64,000 bases of DNA from Bdellovibrionaceae bacterium UBA1609 (lineage in GTDB: Bacteria > Bdellovibrionota > Bdellovibrionia > Bdellovibrionales > UBA1609): assembly GCA_002321895.1 (NCBI GenBank), contig DCMZ01000017.1, positions 248,001-312,000 on the forward strand, in the 5' to 3' direction. Made by a program: the position numbers and the translations under genes. A model generated the notes under the pieces. That model ran no database searches and had not been told where the DNA came from. It worked only from the letters and a program-made list of their open reading frames with translations. This document shows, piece by piece, positions 1-8,515 of this stretch (within the stretch, counting starts at the first letter, position 1; every line of letters begins with the position of its first letter).

Positions 1-424
1 TTTCTAAAATACAATAAGTCTTCTTTTCCACTTCCCGGTAAGCATAGGCGCCTACCCAGTTCATAGGTTCATTATAGTCTAAATGTTCTGTCCAAGAGAT
101 GTCTCCACAGACAAGCAAAAAGGGCTCATGTAGGTAAGGTTCACAGCACATAAGGGAGTGCCCAGGTCCACTACCTTCACCGTAATAATTTTCAACTTCC
201 ACAAAAGTCACATTAATATTTGGATGTGCCATAGCAACGTAGTCTTTTACATCTTGGGCTTGATGCCCAACGGCGATGACAAACTCTCGATCTTCGAACT
301 TTTCAAGGATCCCGGACAGAATAGCTCGATTCTCTAAAGGAAGCAGAACCTTGTTGGTTAAGTCAGAATACTCACCCATTCGACTACCCGTTCCGGCAGC
401 TAACACACAAACTTTTTTTGCCAA
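1..424 (-). CDS. NTP-transferase-like nucleotidyltransferase, partial (runs off the window)
   Basis: The first 141 residues of a nucleotidyltransferase are present; the C-terminus lies beyond base 1. The N-terminus reads VCVLAAGTGSRMGE, the glycine-rich NTP-binding loop of sugar-1-phosphate and phosphocholine-type nucleotidyltransferases, followed by a lysine in NKVLLPL where these enzymes carry the conserved PK lysine. A later LLVCGDISW segment fits the metal-binding Asp strand. The start is a TTG at 424-422, preceded by GGAGAG at good spacing; no ATG fits. It begins 16 bp after the stop of the MetH-like/MetF fusion and is probably co-transcribed with it and manC. Substrate and nucleotide cannot be told from this fragment. 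LicC-like cytidylyltransferase or a hexose-1-phosphate enzyme are both possible. Confidence 0.75.
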   Translation of the reverse strand, partial: MAKKVCVLAAGTGSRMGEYSDLTNKVLLPLENRAILSGILEKFEDREFVIAVGHQAQDVKDYVAMAHPNINVTFVEVENYYGEGSGPGHSLMCCEPYLHEPFLLVCGDISWTEHLDYNEPMNWVGAYAYREVEKKTYCILE

Positions 425-440
425 AAGGACTCTCCTGAAC

Positions 441-2309
441 TTAAGACTTCCCAAGCGCACCATGGATTGCATCCACGGCCACTTTGACTCTGTTAAATGG
501 GGCTGATACCTGAAATCCTTTAACCATTTTAGAGGCTTGCTCCATGGTTTTAACAGCTATTTCCATCCCACGCTTCACGGCTTCTTCCTTGTTGTCGCCG
601 GCCTTTTCCATCTCAGAGATCACCCAATCGGGCACTGAAACTCCTGGAACTTCGTTTTTCAAAAACTCTGCATTTCTTAAGCTTACTAAGGGCCAAATCC
701 CCATAATTACTGGTATAGAGTCAGCACCTGCTTTTTCCATAAACTCAGCGTAAGCCTCTACATCGTAGATAGGTTGAGTGATCGCGTATTGAGCTCCCGC
801 TTCAATTTTATAGCGATATCTTTTAATTTCTAATTCTCGATGGGTCGCAGTCGGATTCAGGGCCACACCAATCATAAACTGAGTGGGTTGCCCAAATGTA
901 GTCCCACCCAGATCAAGCCCTTGATTCATTCGAGAGACTATATGGGTCATCCCGATGGCATCTACATCATAGACGGCAGTTGCGCCAGGACAATTCCCCA
1001 ACTTAGGTGGATCTCCTGTTACCAAGAGAACATTGCGAATGCCATTCATATAGCAACCTAGCAAATCACTTTGAATTCCAATTAAGTTTCGGTCACGGGA
1101 AGTGAAATGCGGAATAGGCTCTAAATCAAAATGTCTATTTACATATGCAGCCATGTGAAGCGAACTCATCCGAGCCATAGCTCTGGCCCCATCGGGGATA
1201 TTCACAAACTTTACCTTCGCCGCCACCAGCTCTTCACAATGAGATTTAAAATTTTCAAAATCAATTCCCTTTGGCGGAATGATTTCCACACTGACAACTT
1301 GCTCGTCGGGTGAACACAAAGCTTTGCCCAGCCGACTGCGCTCCTCCATATCTACTTCTTTTTTAGGCTCATCCACTATGGGTTGCAAATGCGCTGGAAT
1401 GGTTGAATCACTCAACTCAACATTGAGCGACTGAGTCATCCTTACAGAATTAGCAATGGCTTTGATATGATCCGCATGTACCCCACTATGCCCGCCAACT
1501 AAATTCGCACCGGCTTGAACAAAGCGTTTAGCAAACTTTCCAATGTAGTCAGGATTACAAAGGTATATATACTCATCATTAACGTAACGAGGGAGACCCG
1601 CATTGGGAAGTAATGATATTTTTCGTTTCGTTAAGGGCCGCAATTTACCCACTGCCGTTAACATTCCACTGGGACCCACTTCACCGGAAAACCCAATGAC
1701 TTCCACATCATACTTTTCACCGAGCGCTACAAGCTCTGGAATAGAATGCCCATAAGAGGACTTCATTGATTCTTGAATAGCCATGTGTAACATGACTGGA
1801 AGCTTTGAGTATTCACGAACCGCCTGGACGGCCGCTTCCAATTCTTTTAAATCGTGAAACCCAACTAGAGAAATACAGTCCGCACCGGACTCTTCAAAAC
1901 ATTTTACATTTCTTCCAAAGAAGTTTTTTGCATCGTCAAAAGATGTAGGTCCCAACGGCTCTAACAAAAGTCCCAATGGGCCTATAGTTCCGGCGACTAA
2001 CGCATCTTCTCCGGCCACTTCTTTGGCAATTTCAGTGGCCGATGTAAGAATCGATTCCAACCGATCCTGCAGACCGTACTTCACAAGTTTTGGATGAACG
2101 GCACCAAAAGTGTTGGTACCAAGTATTTGCGCACCCGCTTGCTTAAAAGACTGAGTGACCTCACGAACCACTTGCGATTCCGTCATGGAAAGTTCTTCAA
2201 AACTTCTATTTATATAAAAGCCCTTCTCATAGAGGGCCGTGGCCATACCACCATCAACTATAACTGGTTGGTCGGATCCGATTAGCTGCTGGAAATCTAT
2301 TTTGCTCAA
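441..2309 (-). CDS. Homocysteine S-methyltransferase-like / methylenetetrahydrofolate reductase fusion lacking zinc ligands
   Basis: A 622-residue fusion. Residues 1-295 have the homocysteine S-methyltransferase barrel (DGGMATALYEKG near 19-30, GTNTFGA near 64-70). Residues 335-622 are MetF-like (VEIIPP near 341, TGDPP in the centre, AITQPIYD). The architecture matches the Bacillus YitJ-type bifunctional enzyme in order and length. In the known family three cysteines bind the zinc that activates homocysteine, within NC and GGCC motifs. Here these read GFS at 206-208 and GGHSG at 272-276, so all three cysteines are missing. The MetF half looks intact and should bind FAD and reduce or oxidise C1-folate. 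I infer that the N-terminal half no longer methylates homocysteine in the usual way. It lies between manC (32 bp gap) and a nucleotidyltransferase (16 bp gap), so a role in surface-sugar or C1 decoration chemistry is possible but unproven. Confidence 0.85.
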   Translation of the reverse strand: MSKIDFQQLIGSDQPVIVDGGMATALYEKGFYINRSFEELSMTESQVVREVTQSFKQAGAQILGTNTFGAVHPKLVKYGLQDRLESILTSATEIAKEVAGEDALVAGTIGPLGLLLEPLGPTSFDDAKNFFGRNVKCFEESGADCISLVGFHDLKELEAAVQAVREYSKLPVMLHMAIQESMKSSYGHSIPELVALGEKYDVEVIGFSGEVGPSGMLTAVGKLRPLTKRKISLLPNAGLPRYVNDEYIYLCNPDYIGKFAKRFVQAGANLVGGHSGVHADHIKAIANSVRMTQSLNVELSDSTIPAHLQPIVDEPKKEVDMEERSRLGKALCSPDEQVVSVEIIPPKGIDFENFKSHCEELVAAKVKFVNIPDGARAMARMSSLHMAAYVNRHFDLEPIPHFTSRDRNLIGIQSDLLGCYMNGIRNVLLVTGDPPKLGNCPGATAVYDVDAIGMTHIVSRMNQGLDLGGTTFGQPTQFMIGVALNPTATHRELEIKRYRYKIEAGAQYAITQPIYDVEAYAEFMEKAGADSIPVIMGIWPLVSLRNAEFLKNEVPGVSVPDWVISEMEKAGDNKEEAVKRGMEIAVKTMEQASKMVKGFQVSAPFNRVKVAVDAIHGALGKS

Positions 2310-2341
2310 TCAACCATCTCCATACAATGGGTCGTATTTAA

Positions 2342-3742
2342 TTACGCTCTATTATAATCATCTTCATATCGGACGATATCATCTTCTCCAAAATAAGTTC
2401 CCGTTTGCACTTCTACAAATACAACAGGCTCAGTTCCTGGATTTCGCATTCGATGTTTAGCACCTACTGGAATCATAATGCTTTCACCAGGTCCTAAAGA
2501 ATTCGATTCGCCATCTAATACTACTTCTGCTTTACCAGAAATGACCACCCAGTGCTCCTGGCGTTTTGCATGAGACTGATAGGATAACTGTGCTCCTGGA
2601 TCTACTGTGATTTTCTTTGCTTTGTAATCATCATCGTCACTTAAGATTTCATATCCACCCCAATGACGTTTTTCAAACCGATGCTCAATGGCCGCTCGCA
2701 TCCCTTGTTGCTTCATATCCTTCACAAGGTCTTTTACCTTTTGTGTGCTGTGTTTTTGAGACACCAACAAAGCATCCGGCGTATCAACAACAATCAAATC
2801 GGCCACATCAATGAGACCAACGATCTTTTCACCCACTGAAAATACGTAGTTATTATTGGAATCTATTCCCAATACTGAGGCTCCAGAACCCACTTTTAAT
2901 GAAGGCACTTCTTCTGAAAGGCGAGAGATTTCATCCCAGCTTCCTACATCAGACCAGCCCATGTCACATGGGATACATACACACTCATCGAGTTTTTCCA
3001 TAATCCCATAATCAATAGAAATAGATTCCACATTGGCATACTGATATTTCAAATTTGAAAGATCTTTGTCTACTCCTGAGATTTTCTCCCAAACCTCAGG
3101 CAGGTGTTTCTGCATATGTTCAATCATTGTAGAAACTTTGAAGACAAACATTCCCGAATTCCAGTAAAACTGCCCCTCTTCTATAAAACGATTGGCTGTT
3201 TCCACATCTGGTTTTTCATAGAATTTCTGTGCCTTGAACGCCTTCAGTCCATCACTATTTTCACTCACTACATTGTCAGTGACTTCAATATAACCATAAC
3301 CCGTAGATGCATAGGTCGGTTGAATTCCCAAAGTCACGACATGGCCCTTTTGTGCCGCCTCTTCCGCTAGACTCACTGCCTGTAAAAAACGGTCCTGATC
3401 GAAAACCAAATGATCCGCAGGAAAGAACCCTATGACTTCATCAGATTGTCCTCTTTGGCTGAATACATGGCACATTAATGCCACAGCCGGTGCTGTGTTT
3501 TTTCCAAATGGCTCATAAAGAACATTGTCCGTAGGAACATTAGCTTCTTTCAGCGATCGATATGTAAGTGCTTCCATGCTCTTTACGGTCACCACCCAAG
3601 GATTATCCAAATTTTGCAAGCGACTGATGGTATTCCCTAAAAAGGAATCATCATATAAATCACAGAATTGTTTGGGATAATTTTCACGAGATACTGGCCA
3701 AAGCCGAGTACCACTGCCGCCAGAAAGTATTACTGGAATCAT
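2342..3742 (-). CDS. manC: Mannose-1-phosphate guanylyltransferase / mannose-6-phosphate isomerase
   Basis: A 466-residue type II PMI/GMP enzyme. It makes GDP-mannose from mannose-1-phosphate and GTP, and the C-terminal cupin isomerises fructose-6-phosphate to mannose-6-phosphate. It begins MIPVILSGGSGTRLWPVSRE, the classic pyrophosphorylase loop, with FFPADH and YWNSGMFVF further in. The C-terminus carries the cupin region (SYQSHAKRQEHWVV). An upstream in-frame ATG at 3778 would add 12 residues, but GAGAGG lies 8 nt upstream of the ATG at 3742 and the family normally starts there, so I chose 3742. GDP-mannose feeds the gmd/fcl/colD genes near 42-45 kb; no phosphomannomutase (ManB) gene is in the window. 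First gene of a three-gene minus-strand unit. Confidence 0.96.
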   Translation of the reverse strand: MIPVILSGGSGTRLWPVSRENYPKQFCDLYDDSFLGNTISRLQNLDNPWVVTVKSMEALTYRSLKEANVPTDNVLYEPFGKNTAPAVALMCHVFSQRGQSDEVIGFFPADHLVFDQDRFLQAVSLAEEAAQKGHVVTLGIQPTYASTGYGYIEVTDNVVSENSDGLKAFKAQKFYEKPDVETANRFIEEGQFYWNSGMFVFKVSTMIEHMQKHLPEVWEKISGVDKDLSNLKYQYANVESISIDYGIMEKLDECVCIPCDMGWSDVGSWDEISRLSEEVPSLKVGSGASVLGIDSNNNYVFSVGEKIVGLIDVADLIVVDTPDALLVSQKHSTQKVKDLVKDMKQQGMRAAIEHRFEKRHWGGYEILSDDDDYKAKKITVDPGAQLSYQSHAKRQEHWVVISGKAEVVLDGESNSLGPGESIMIPVGAKHRMRNPGTEPVVFVEVQTGTYFGEDDIVRYEDDYNRA

Positions 3743-3906
3743 AGTTTTACCTCTCACATAAAACCTAAGTTCTAACATGACCCAAGAAGTCCCCCAACCG
3801 TAAAGTGGCCCTAATCATCGATCACATTTAATGCGACGCAAAATTAAGAATGAAGTGCCTCCATGCCTTGGACGGTTTATAAGAACACAATACGAGGAGC
3901 TAAATT

Positions 3907-5010
3907 ATGCAGGTGCCATTTATTGACCTAAAAACCCAATACAAAGCAATCAAAGAGGATGTAGACAACGCCATTCATACCGTTCTTGATCATGGTTTTT
4001 TTGTAAATGGCCCTGAAGTGAAACAATGTGAAGCCGATTTAGCTCAGTTTACCGGCAGTAAACACGCGGTCGCCTGTGCTAGTGGTACTGATGCACTGAT
4101 TATGGCGCTTATGGCATTGAATATTGGCCCTGGTGACGAAGTAATAACTACGCCATTCTCATTTGTAGCAACTGCGGAGGCCATTGTTCTTGTTGGCGCA
4201 ACCCCCGTATTGGTAGACATAGAGCCTGATTCTTTTAACTTGAATCCCGAACTCATTGAAGAGGCCATTACGGATAAAACCAAGGCTATCATGCCCGTTT
4301 CTTTGTATGGCTTACTTGCAAATCTAGATACTATCAATGCCATCGCAAATAAGCATCGCTTATCCGTGATTGAGGATGCAGCTCAAAGCTTTGGAGCCGA
4401 GTGGAATGAATTAAAATCATGTGCCAGCTCCACCATTTCTTGCACTAGTTTTTTTCCAGCAAAACCGTTGGGATGTTTTGGGGACGGCGGAGCCGTTTTT
4501 ACCAATGACGACCAGCTACAAACCACACTCATGCAAATCCGCGATCATGGCAGTGAGAGTCGATACTACCATACGCGTATCGGAATTAATGGCCGCTTAG
4601 ATACAATACAATGTGCCATTTTGAGCGAAAAATTGAAACGTTACCCATGGGAAATGGAACAGAGAGATAGAGTGGCTAAGAAATATAATCAGGCATTCAA
4701 TGAACTATCTGAAAAAGGTGTCGCCATTCCAAAAGTACCAGAAAATGCTAAAAGCGTTTGGGCCCAATACACCCTCAGAGTACCAAATCGTGATCATTTT
4801 CAAGCTGCAATGAAAGAAAAGGGAGTACCCACCGCGGTTCATTACCCAACTACATTTGACGAACAACCCGCTTATAAAGATCTTGTAAGAACTGTAAGTG
4901 CTACAGAATCGAAAAAGGCAGCAAAAGAAGTGGTTAGTCTTCCACTCTTTCCTGACATGCAAGAAAATGTTCAAGACTATGTTATTAAATCGATAATTGA
5001 ACATTTTTAG
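3907..5010 (+). CDS. DegT/DnrJ/EryC1/StrS sugar aminotransferase (WbpE-like)
   Basis: A 367-residue PLP-dependent sugar aminotransferase. It opens MQVPFIDLKTQY, typical of WbpE/WlbC-type enzymes that aminate UDP-3-keto-GlcNAcA, though other keto sugars are possible. The cofactor lysine is K186 in SFFPAKPLGCFGDGG, and EDAAQSFGA carries the Asp that contacts the PLP ring nitrogen. The start follows a clear AGGAG. It is a single-gene plus-strand unit, divergent from manC and convergent with the GT-C pair. The usual WbpB-type dehydrogenase and WbpD-type acetyltransferase are not adjacent; the Gfo/Idh gene at 17.6 kb is the only candidate dehydrogenase in the window. Class assignment is firm, exact substrate is inference. 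Confidence 0.92.
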   Translation: MQVPFIDLKTQYKAIKEDVDNAIHTVLDHGFFVNGPEVKQCEADLAQFTGSKHAVACASGTDALIMALMALNIGPGDEVITTPFSFVATAEAIVLVGATPVLVDIEPDSFNLNPELIEEAITDKTKAIMPVSLYGLLANLDTINAIANKHRLSVIEDAAQSFGAEWNELKSCASSTISCTSFFPAKPLGCFGDGGAVFTNDDQLQTTLMQIRDHGSESRYYHTRIGINGRLDTIQCAILSEKLKRYPWEMEQRDRVAKKYNQAFNELSEKGVAIPKVPENAKSVWAQYTLRVPNRDHFQAAMKEKGVPTAVHYPTTFDEQPAYKDLVRTVSATESKKAAKEVVSLPLFPDMQENVQDYVIKSIIEHF

Positions 5011-5082
5011 GGAGCAATGACAGGCTAGTTTTCTTTGAACTAATTTTAAATAGAATTACTCAAACAAACTTAAAAGATTCTA

Positions 5083-6582
5083 TCAGTCGTATTGCGCCTT
5101 TAGGTCATCAGTAAATGCTTTCGTTTTGGATTCATTATATATCCAAATCTCATCTCCATTTTTACAGATTTTAACCTTTAGGGGTTCTCCTAATTTATTT
5201 AACAATAAAGACTCATCCAACCTATCCGGCAGTACAAAATCTATTCCCGACCTTACAGCATCGCTATTATACCAACTTCTATTTGTTATCCAAAAATAGG
5301 GTTTCAAATTTCTATTGACCTGTATAATTGGCTTTCCCAAAAACATCTGATGTACTTTTGAGTTCCAGTAATCACCCATACCAACTTTTAAATTATACTC
5401 AGAGGCGATATCCATTATACAACTCGTATAAGGCTTTCGCTCAGCTACGTTAAAACCCCACTTCTGTTTCGATGAATATCTGTAAAAAGAGTAGATATTA
5501 GAAATCAGCATAAACACGAGAAAAAACTTTCCCCATCTATCTTTTTCCTCAACGAAATTGCCTTTAACCAGTAAAACTACGGGCGGCAAAGTGAACCAGG
5601 GCAGTATATATCTAAAGCTATATTTCTGATCATAATAGCAGCTCAACAAAAGAGCTGATAAGACCATTGCCATTATCAAACTTATATAAATGCTCAACAG
5701 GTCCTTTTGAACAAATGCCCTATATCCAACTACAAAAATACAAGGAATCAGAACAATGCCGGGTATATGCTTCGCGATCAAATATTTATAGAAATCGAAA
5801 AATATCACGCTATTGACTCGGCAAAATTCATCAAACCCAGAGCAAATTGGAGCTCTATTGTGTCCTCCAAAAGTAACTTCATTAAAAATGGATGGAAATA
5901 GCTTCAGCAAAACCAGACCGAAAACAGAGGCTAGGATAATGACTAGCATGTACTTTAAAAGGTTCAGCTTTGTAAGGCCCTTCAAGCAAAGCCCATCTAT
6001 TAATATCAATAGAAGCAGAGGAGCCACTATAAATGAGCTAGTAAGTAGGTCTGAAAAAAAACATAAAGAAATGAGTCCAAAAACCAATAGGTAAATCTTT
6101 TTAGAAGGAGATAATTTGTTTTTGGAATAAATAGCAAATAGAGCAAGACTTATAAGAACCAAAGAAAAGTGGTGACCTGGAAAAAATATATTGCTGAACA
6201 CAAACTCTTTCATTTCCAAAACAAAAAATGAAACAAAGACGATAGCTCCCATTAACGAAACTTTGCCTTTTCCTATAATTCCCCTTAACAAAAAACCACT
6301 AGCCATCAATACGGCTAAAAAATATAAAAGGTGAAACCAAATGGGATTTGAAGTAATTGCTCGAATAACCAATGCAACGAATAAATCTGGAAAAAGATAG
6401 GTGCTCGGCCCTAAAACCGTTCCAACAAAAGTCCCATTAAAAATATCATTTACCAAAGACAACAATTGAACCGCATCCGAGTTCAACTGAGATAACTGTT
6501 TTTGAACTCCAAATACAAAATTCAAAGCAATCAAAACTACTAAACTAACTCTCAGATTCTTCCAGATTCTCCCCGTATTCAT
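5083..6582 (-). CDS. Polytopic membrane protein, GT-C-like glycosyltransferase candidate
   Basis: A 499-residue, very hydrophobic protein with about 10-11 predicted membrane segments. It ends in a roughly 110-residue soluble tail (from about 385) containing GDYWNSKVHQMFLGKP. After the first membrane helix an acidic loop, LNSDAVQLLSLVNDI, sits where GT-C enzymes carry their catalytic acidic residue. GT-C enzymes use polyprenyl-phosphate sugars on the periplasmic side, and this locus also encodes a polyprenyl-phospho-arabinose route (45-48.5 kb), which makes it a plausible acceptor-side transferase. Its ATG overlaps the stop of the upstream gene by 4 bp, so translation is probably coupled. The gene is clearly more AT-rich than the 50-64 kb part of the window. 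A polymerase (Wzy) or a hypothetical membrane protein are alternatives. Confidence 0.7.
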   Translation of the reverse strand: MNTGRIWKNLRVSLVVLIALNFVFGVQKQLSQLNSDAVQLLSLVNDIFNGTFVGTVLGPSTYLFPDLFVALVIRAITSNPIWFHLLYFLAVLMASGFLLRGIIGKGKVSLMGAIVFVSFFVLEMKEFVFSNIFFPGHHFSLVLISLALFAIYSKNKLSPSKKIYLLVFGLISLCFFSDLLTSSFIVAPLLLLILIDGLCLKGLTKLNLLKYMLVIILASVFGLVLLKLFPSIFNEVTFGGHNRAPICSGFDEFCRVNSVIFFDFYKYLIAKHIPGIVLIPCIFVVGYRAFVQKDLLSIYISLIMAMVLSALLLSCYYDQKYSFRYILPWFTLPPVVLLVKGNFVEEKDRWGKFFLVFMLISNIYSFYRYSSKQKWGFNVAERKPYTSCIMDIASEYNLKVGMGDYWNSKVHQMFLGKPIIQVNRNLKPYFWITNRSWYNSDAVRSGIDFVLPDRLDESLLLNKLGEPLKVKICKNGDEIWIYNESKTKAFTDDLKAQYD

Positions 6583-7919
6583 TTAACAAGAACCCTATCC
6601 TCAAACACTTCCTCAAAATCGCTCTCTAAATCGGGGAACAAATTATAGTTAGGCGGGACCTTTTTAAAAAACTCATATCTTTTAGATTTTTCATGAATTA
6701 GCAGAATAGGATAATCAAGTTTTGCTGAACTGAGAATTAATCCAACAAAGGAACTATCACCATGCAGGAATCTATTTTCAATGGTATCGGAGACAATCCT
6801 TACCTTTGACCCTCCCTCTACTTTTACCTTTGAAATTCTACTCATAACTAATTCAATATATTCATATCTCTTCTCTAAAACTCCAAATATCTGGAAAACA
6901 GTGACAGGAGAAAGCATCAGCGTGATTAATGCCATTTTTAACAGAAAGCCCTTATTTTTATCCATGTTTTCAACGATAAAAAAAGTAAAAACCATGACCC
7001 AAAGGGGAATCAATACATTCCAATAGTACAAATCAAGATGAGCGGGATAAATTGTCAAATATAAGACAAAAACAAATGTTAAAAGCCCTGAAATTAATAT
7101 CAGAATTCTTACTAAATTAACTTTATACTTCATTTTCCTAATCAAGATAAATGCACCTAAGACCATCCCAACAATTAGGTAAGACTTTTCAAATACTATT
7201 AAGAGAAATGGTAAAATTTCTGAGATATCTCCTTTTTCAGCAAAAGATAATTTTTCAGCCTCATAGGCCGTCTTATATATCTGCTTAAGAACAATTGCAG
7301 TCAGCACTGCTAATGGAGCAATATAACTGCTAATCCTTCTAATATTAAACGATTCTGTTGCCATTAAAATATGTACGAATAACTGCAATAACGGCGCGAA
7401 TGGATGGAGTCCGTAGGCGACAACAGTCAGTCCAATTTGTATTGCCGTTTTACAAAACAAACCTCCTCTATACTCCCGACAAACCCACAAGTAGAGATAG
7501 ACTAACATGGCTGAATGCATTACTTCACCAACACCAAACACATAATGAAAGGGTGAGGACAACAATAATGTGATCAAAGCAAACAAAACATAGGGATAAC
7601 TTCTTTTAACAAGAAAGAACGCAATTAAACTTAGATGCAATAGCCATTGCATAGAGAAAAAAGAAAGAGCAAACAAACCTACATCTTTTGTCAGCTTCAA
7701 CAACAGCAGAGGAATAGACTGTATTAGAACATTAGAAAACCTATTTTGTGGGAAATAAAAATCCTCATTCAATAATTGAATGTATAGGTAATTAGATCCA
7801 TCGTAAGTCAGGTTCAGAGGCCAAAGCAGTTGAGACAACAAAATTGAAACTAAAAATATAACAGCAACTAAAATAAACTTTTTATATCTGCCAAAAAAAG
7901 TCTCTTCACTGAAGTTCAC
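6579..7919 (-). CDS. Polytopic membrane protein, second GT-C-like candidate
   Basis: A 446-residue protein with about 10-11 predicted membrane helices and a short soluble C-terminus. The first periplasmic loop has LNLTYDGSNYLYIQLL, again an acidic residue in the position expected of GT-C glycosyltransferases, and GVGEVMHSAMLVYLYLW follows further in. It overlaps the upstream YhcH-like gene and the downstream GT-C-like gene by 4 bp each, so the three are one translationally coupled unit. I do not recognise a named family. Distant similarity in layout to its neighbour suggests a duplicated or cooperating pair. O-antigen polymerase is an alternative. Codon use is AT-rich, consistent with acquisition by transfer. 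Confidence 0.65.
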   Translation of the reverse strand: MNFSEETFFGRYKKFILVAVIFLVSILLSQLLWPLNLTYDGSNYLYIQLLNEDFYFPQNRFSNVLIQSIPLLLLKLTKDVGLFALSFFSMQWLLHLSLIAFFLVKRSYPYVLFALITLLLSSPFHYVFGVGEVMHSAMLVYLYLWVCREYRGGLFCKTAIQIGLTVVAYGLHPFAPLLQLFVHILMATESFNIRRISSYIAPLAVLTAIVLKQIYKTAYEAEKLSFAEKGDISEILPFLLIVFEKSYLIVGMVLGAFILIRKMKYKVNLVRILILISGLLTFVFVLYLTIYPAHLDLYYWNVLIPLWVMVFTFFIVENMDKNKGFLLKMALITLMLSPVTVFQIFGVLEKRYEYIELVMSRISKVKVEGGSKVRIVSDTIENRFLHGDSSFVGLILSSAKLDYPILLIHEKSKRYEFFKKVPPNYNLFPDLESDFEEVFEDRVLVK

Positions 7920-8389
7920 GATTCTATATTTCCAAATAACGTAACAGGAATTTTCACAACCACTTTCTTGATTGTTCGTGGCTCACCAACATGCAGTTGA
8001 GGCATATGACCGTCCTTCGGGAAGAATACAGCACACTCACCGACCTGCACATCTATTCTCTTGCCGGACTTTTCTGGGTGCTCATAAAAAATAACATCAT
8101 TCTCGTCGCTATATTCATCCTGAATGACAAGATGATCTGTCAAATAGTACTCCATGCCTTCGGCACCAGCTAAGGTCGATTGGATATCAACATATTTTCG
8201 GTGGGACTCCAGAACAGCCTGATGCCTATCCTTTGTCTCGTAAGACATGACAATCGCAAAAACACCATCCTCAAGCTCTATCCTTGAATCTTCAGAATTT
8301 GGTCCCAAGCTAGAAATGAACTCCAAAGCTTTGCCAACTACACCTTCTGCTAATTGATCATTTACCTGATCTAAACTTCCGTAATACAT
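7916..8389 (-). CDS. YhcH/YjgK/YiaL family cupin protein (sugar anomerase-like)
   Basis: A 157-residue member of the YhcH/YjgK/YiaL (DUF386) family, cupin-fold proteins. E. coli YhcH (NanQ) is a sialic acid anomerase. Family hallmarks are visible: ESHRKYVDIQ (about 81-90), the MEYYL strand, and FPKDGHMPQLHV near residues 124-135 with metal-binding His/Glu candidates. It probably acts in the cytoplasm on a sugar or sugar acid. It is the first gene of a coupled unit with the two GT-C-like membrane proteins (4-bp overlap). The link to a sialic-acid-like sugar is inference, but it agrees with the NeuA-like cytidylyltransferase at 23.9-24.6 kb. Confidence 0.88.
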   Translation of the reverse strand: MYYGSLDQVNDQLAEGVVGKALEFISSLGPNSEDSRIELEDGVFAIVMSYETKDRHQAVLESHRKYVDIQSTLAGAEGMEYYLTDHLVIQDEYSDENDVIFYEHPEKSGKRIDVQVGECAVFFPKDGHMPQLHVGEPRTIKKVVVKIPVTLFGNIES

Positions 8390-8515
8390 TTTCTTTCCTT
8401 TTCACAAATTTAACAGTGCCAACAAACCAACTCCATTCTTTTGCAGCGCGACATCGACGCACACTTAAGAAGGTTCACATTTACAGCCCTGGGAGCATTC
8501 AAATAGGATGTGCCC

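Noticed and set aside
2342..3778. ManC start at ATG 3778
   Set aside because: The extra 12 residues are not family-like, and the ATG at 3742 has a good ribosome-binding site.
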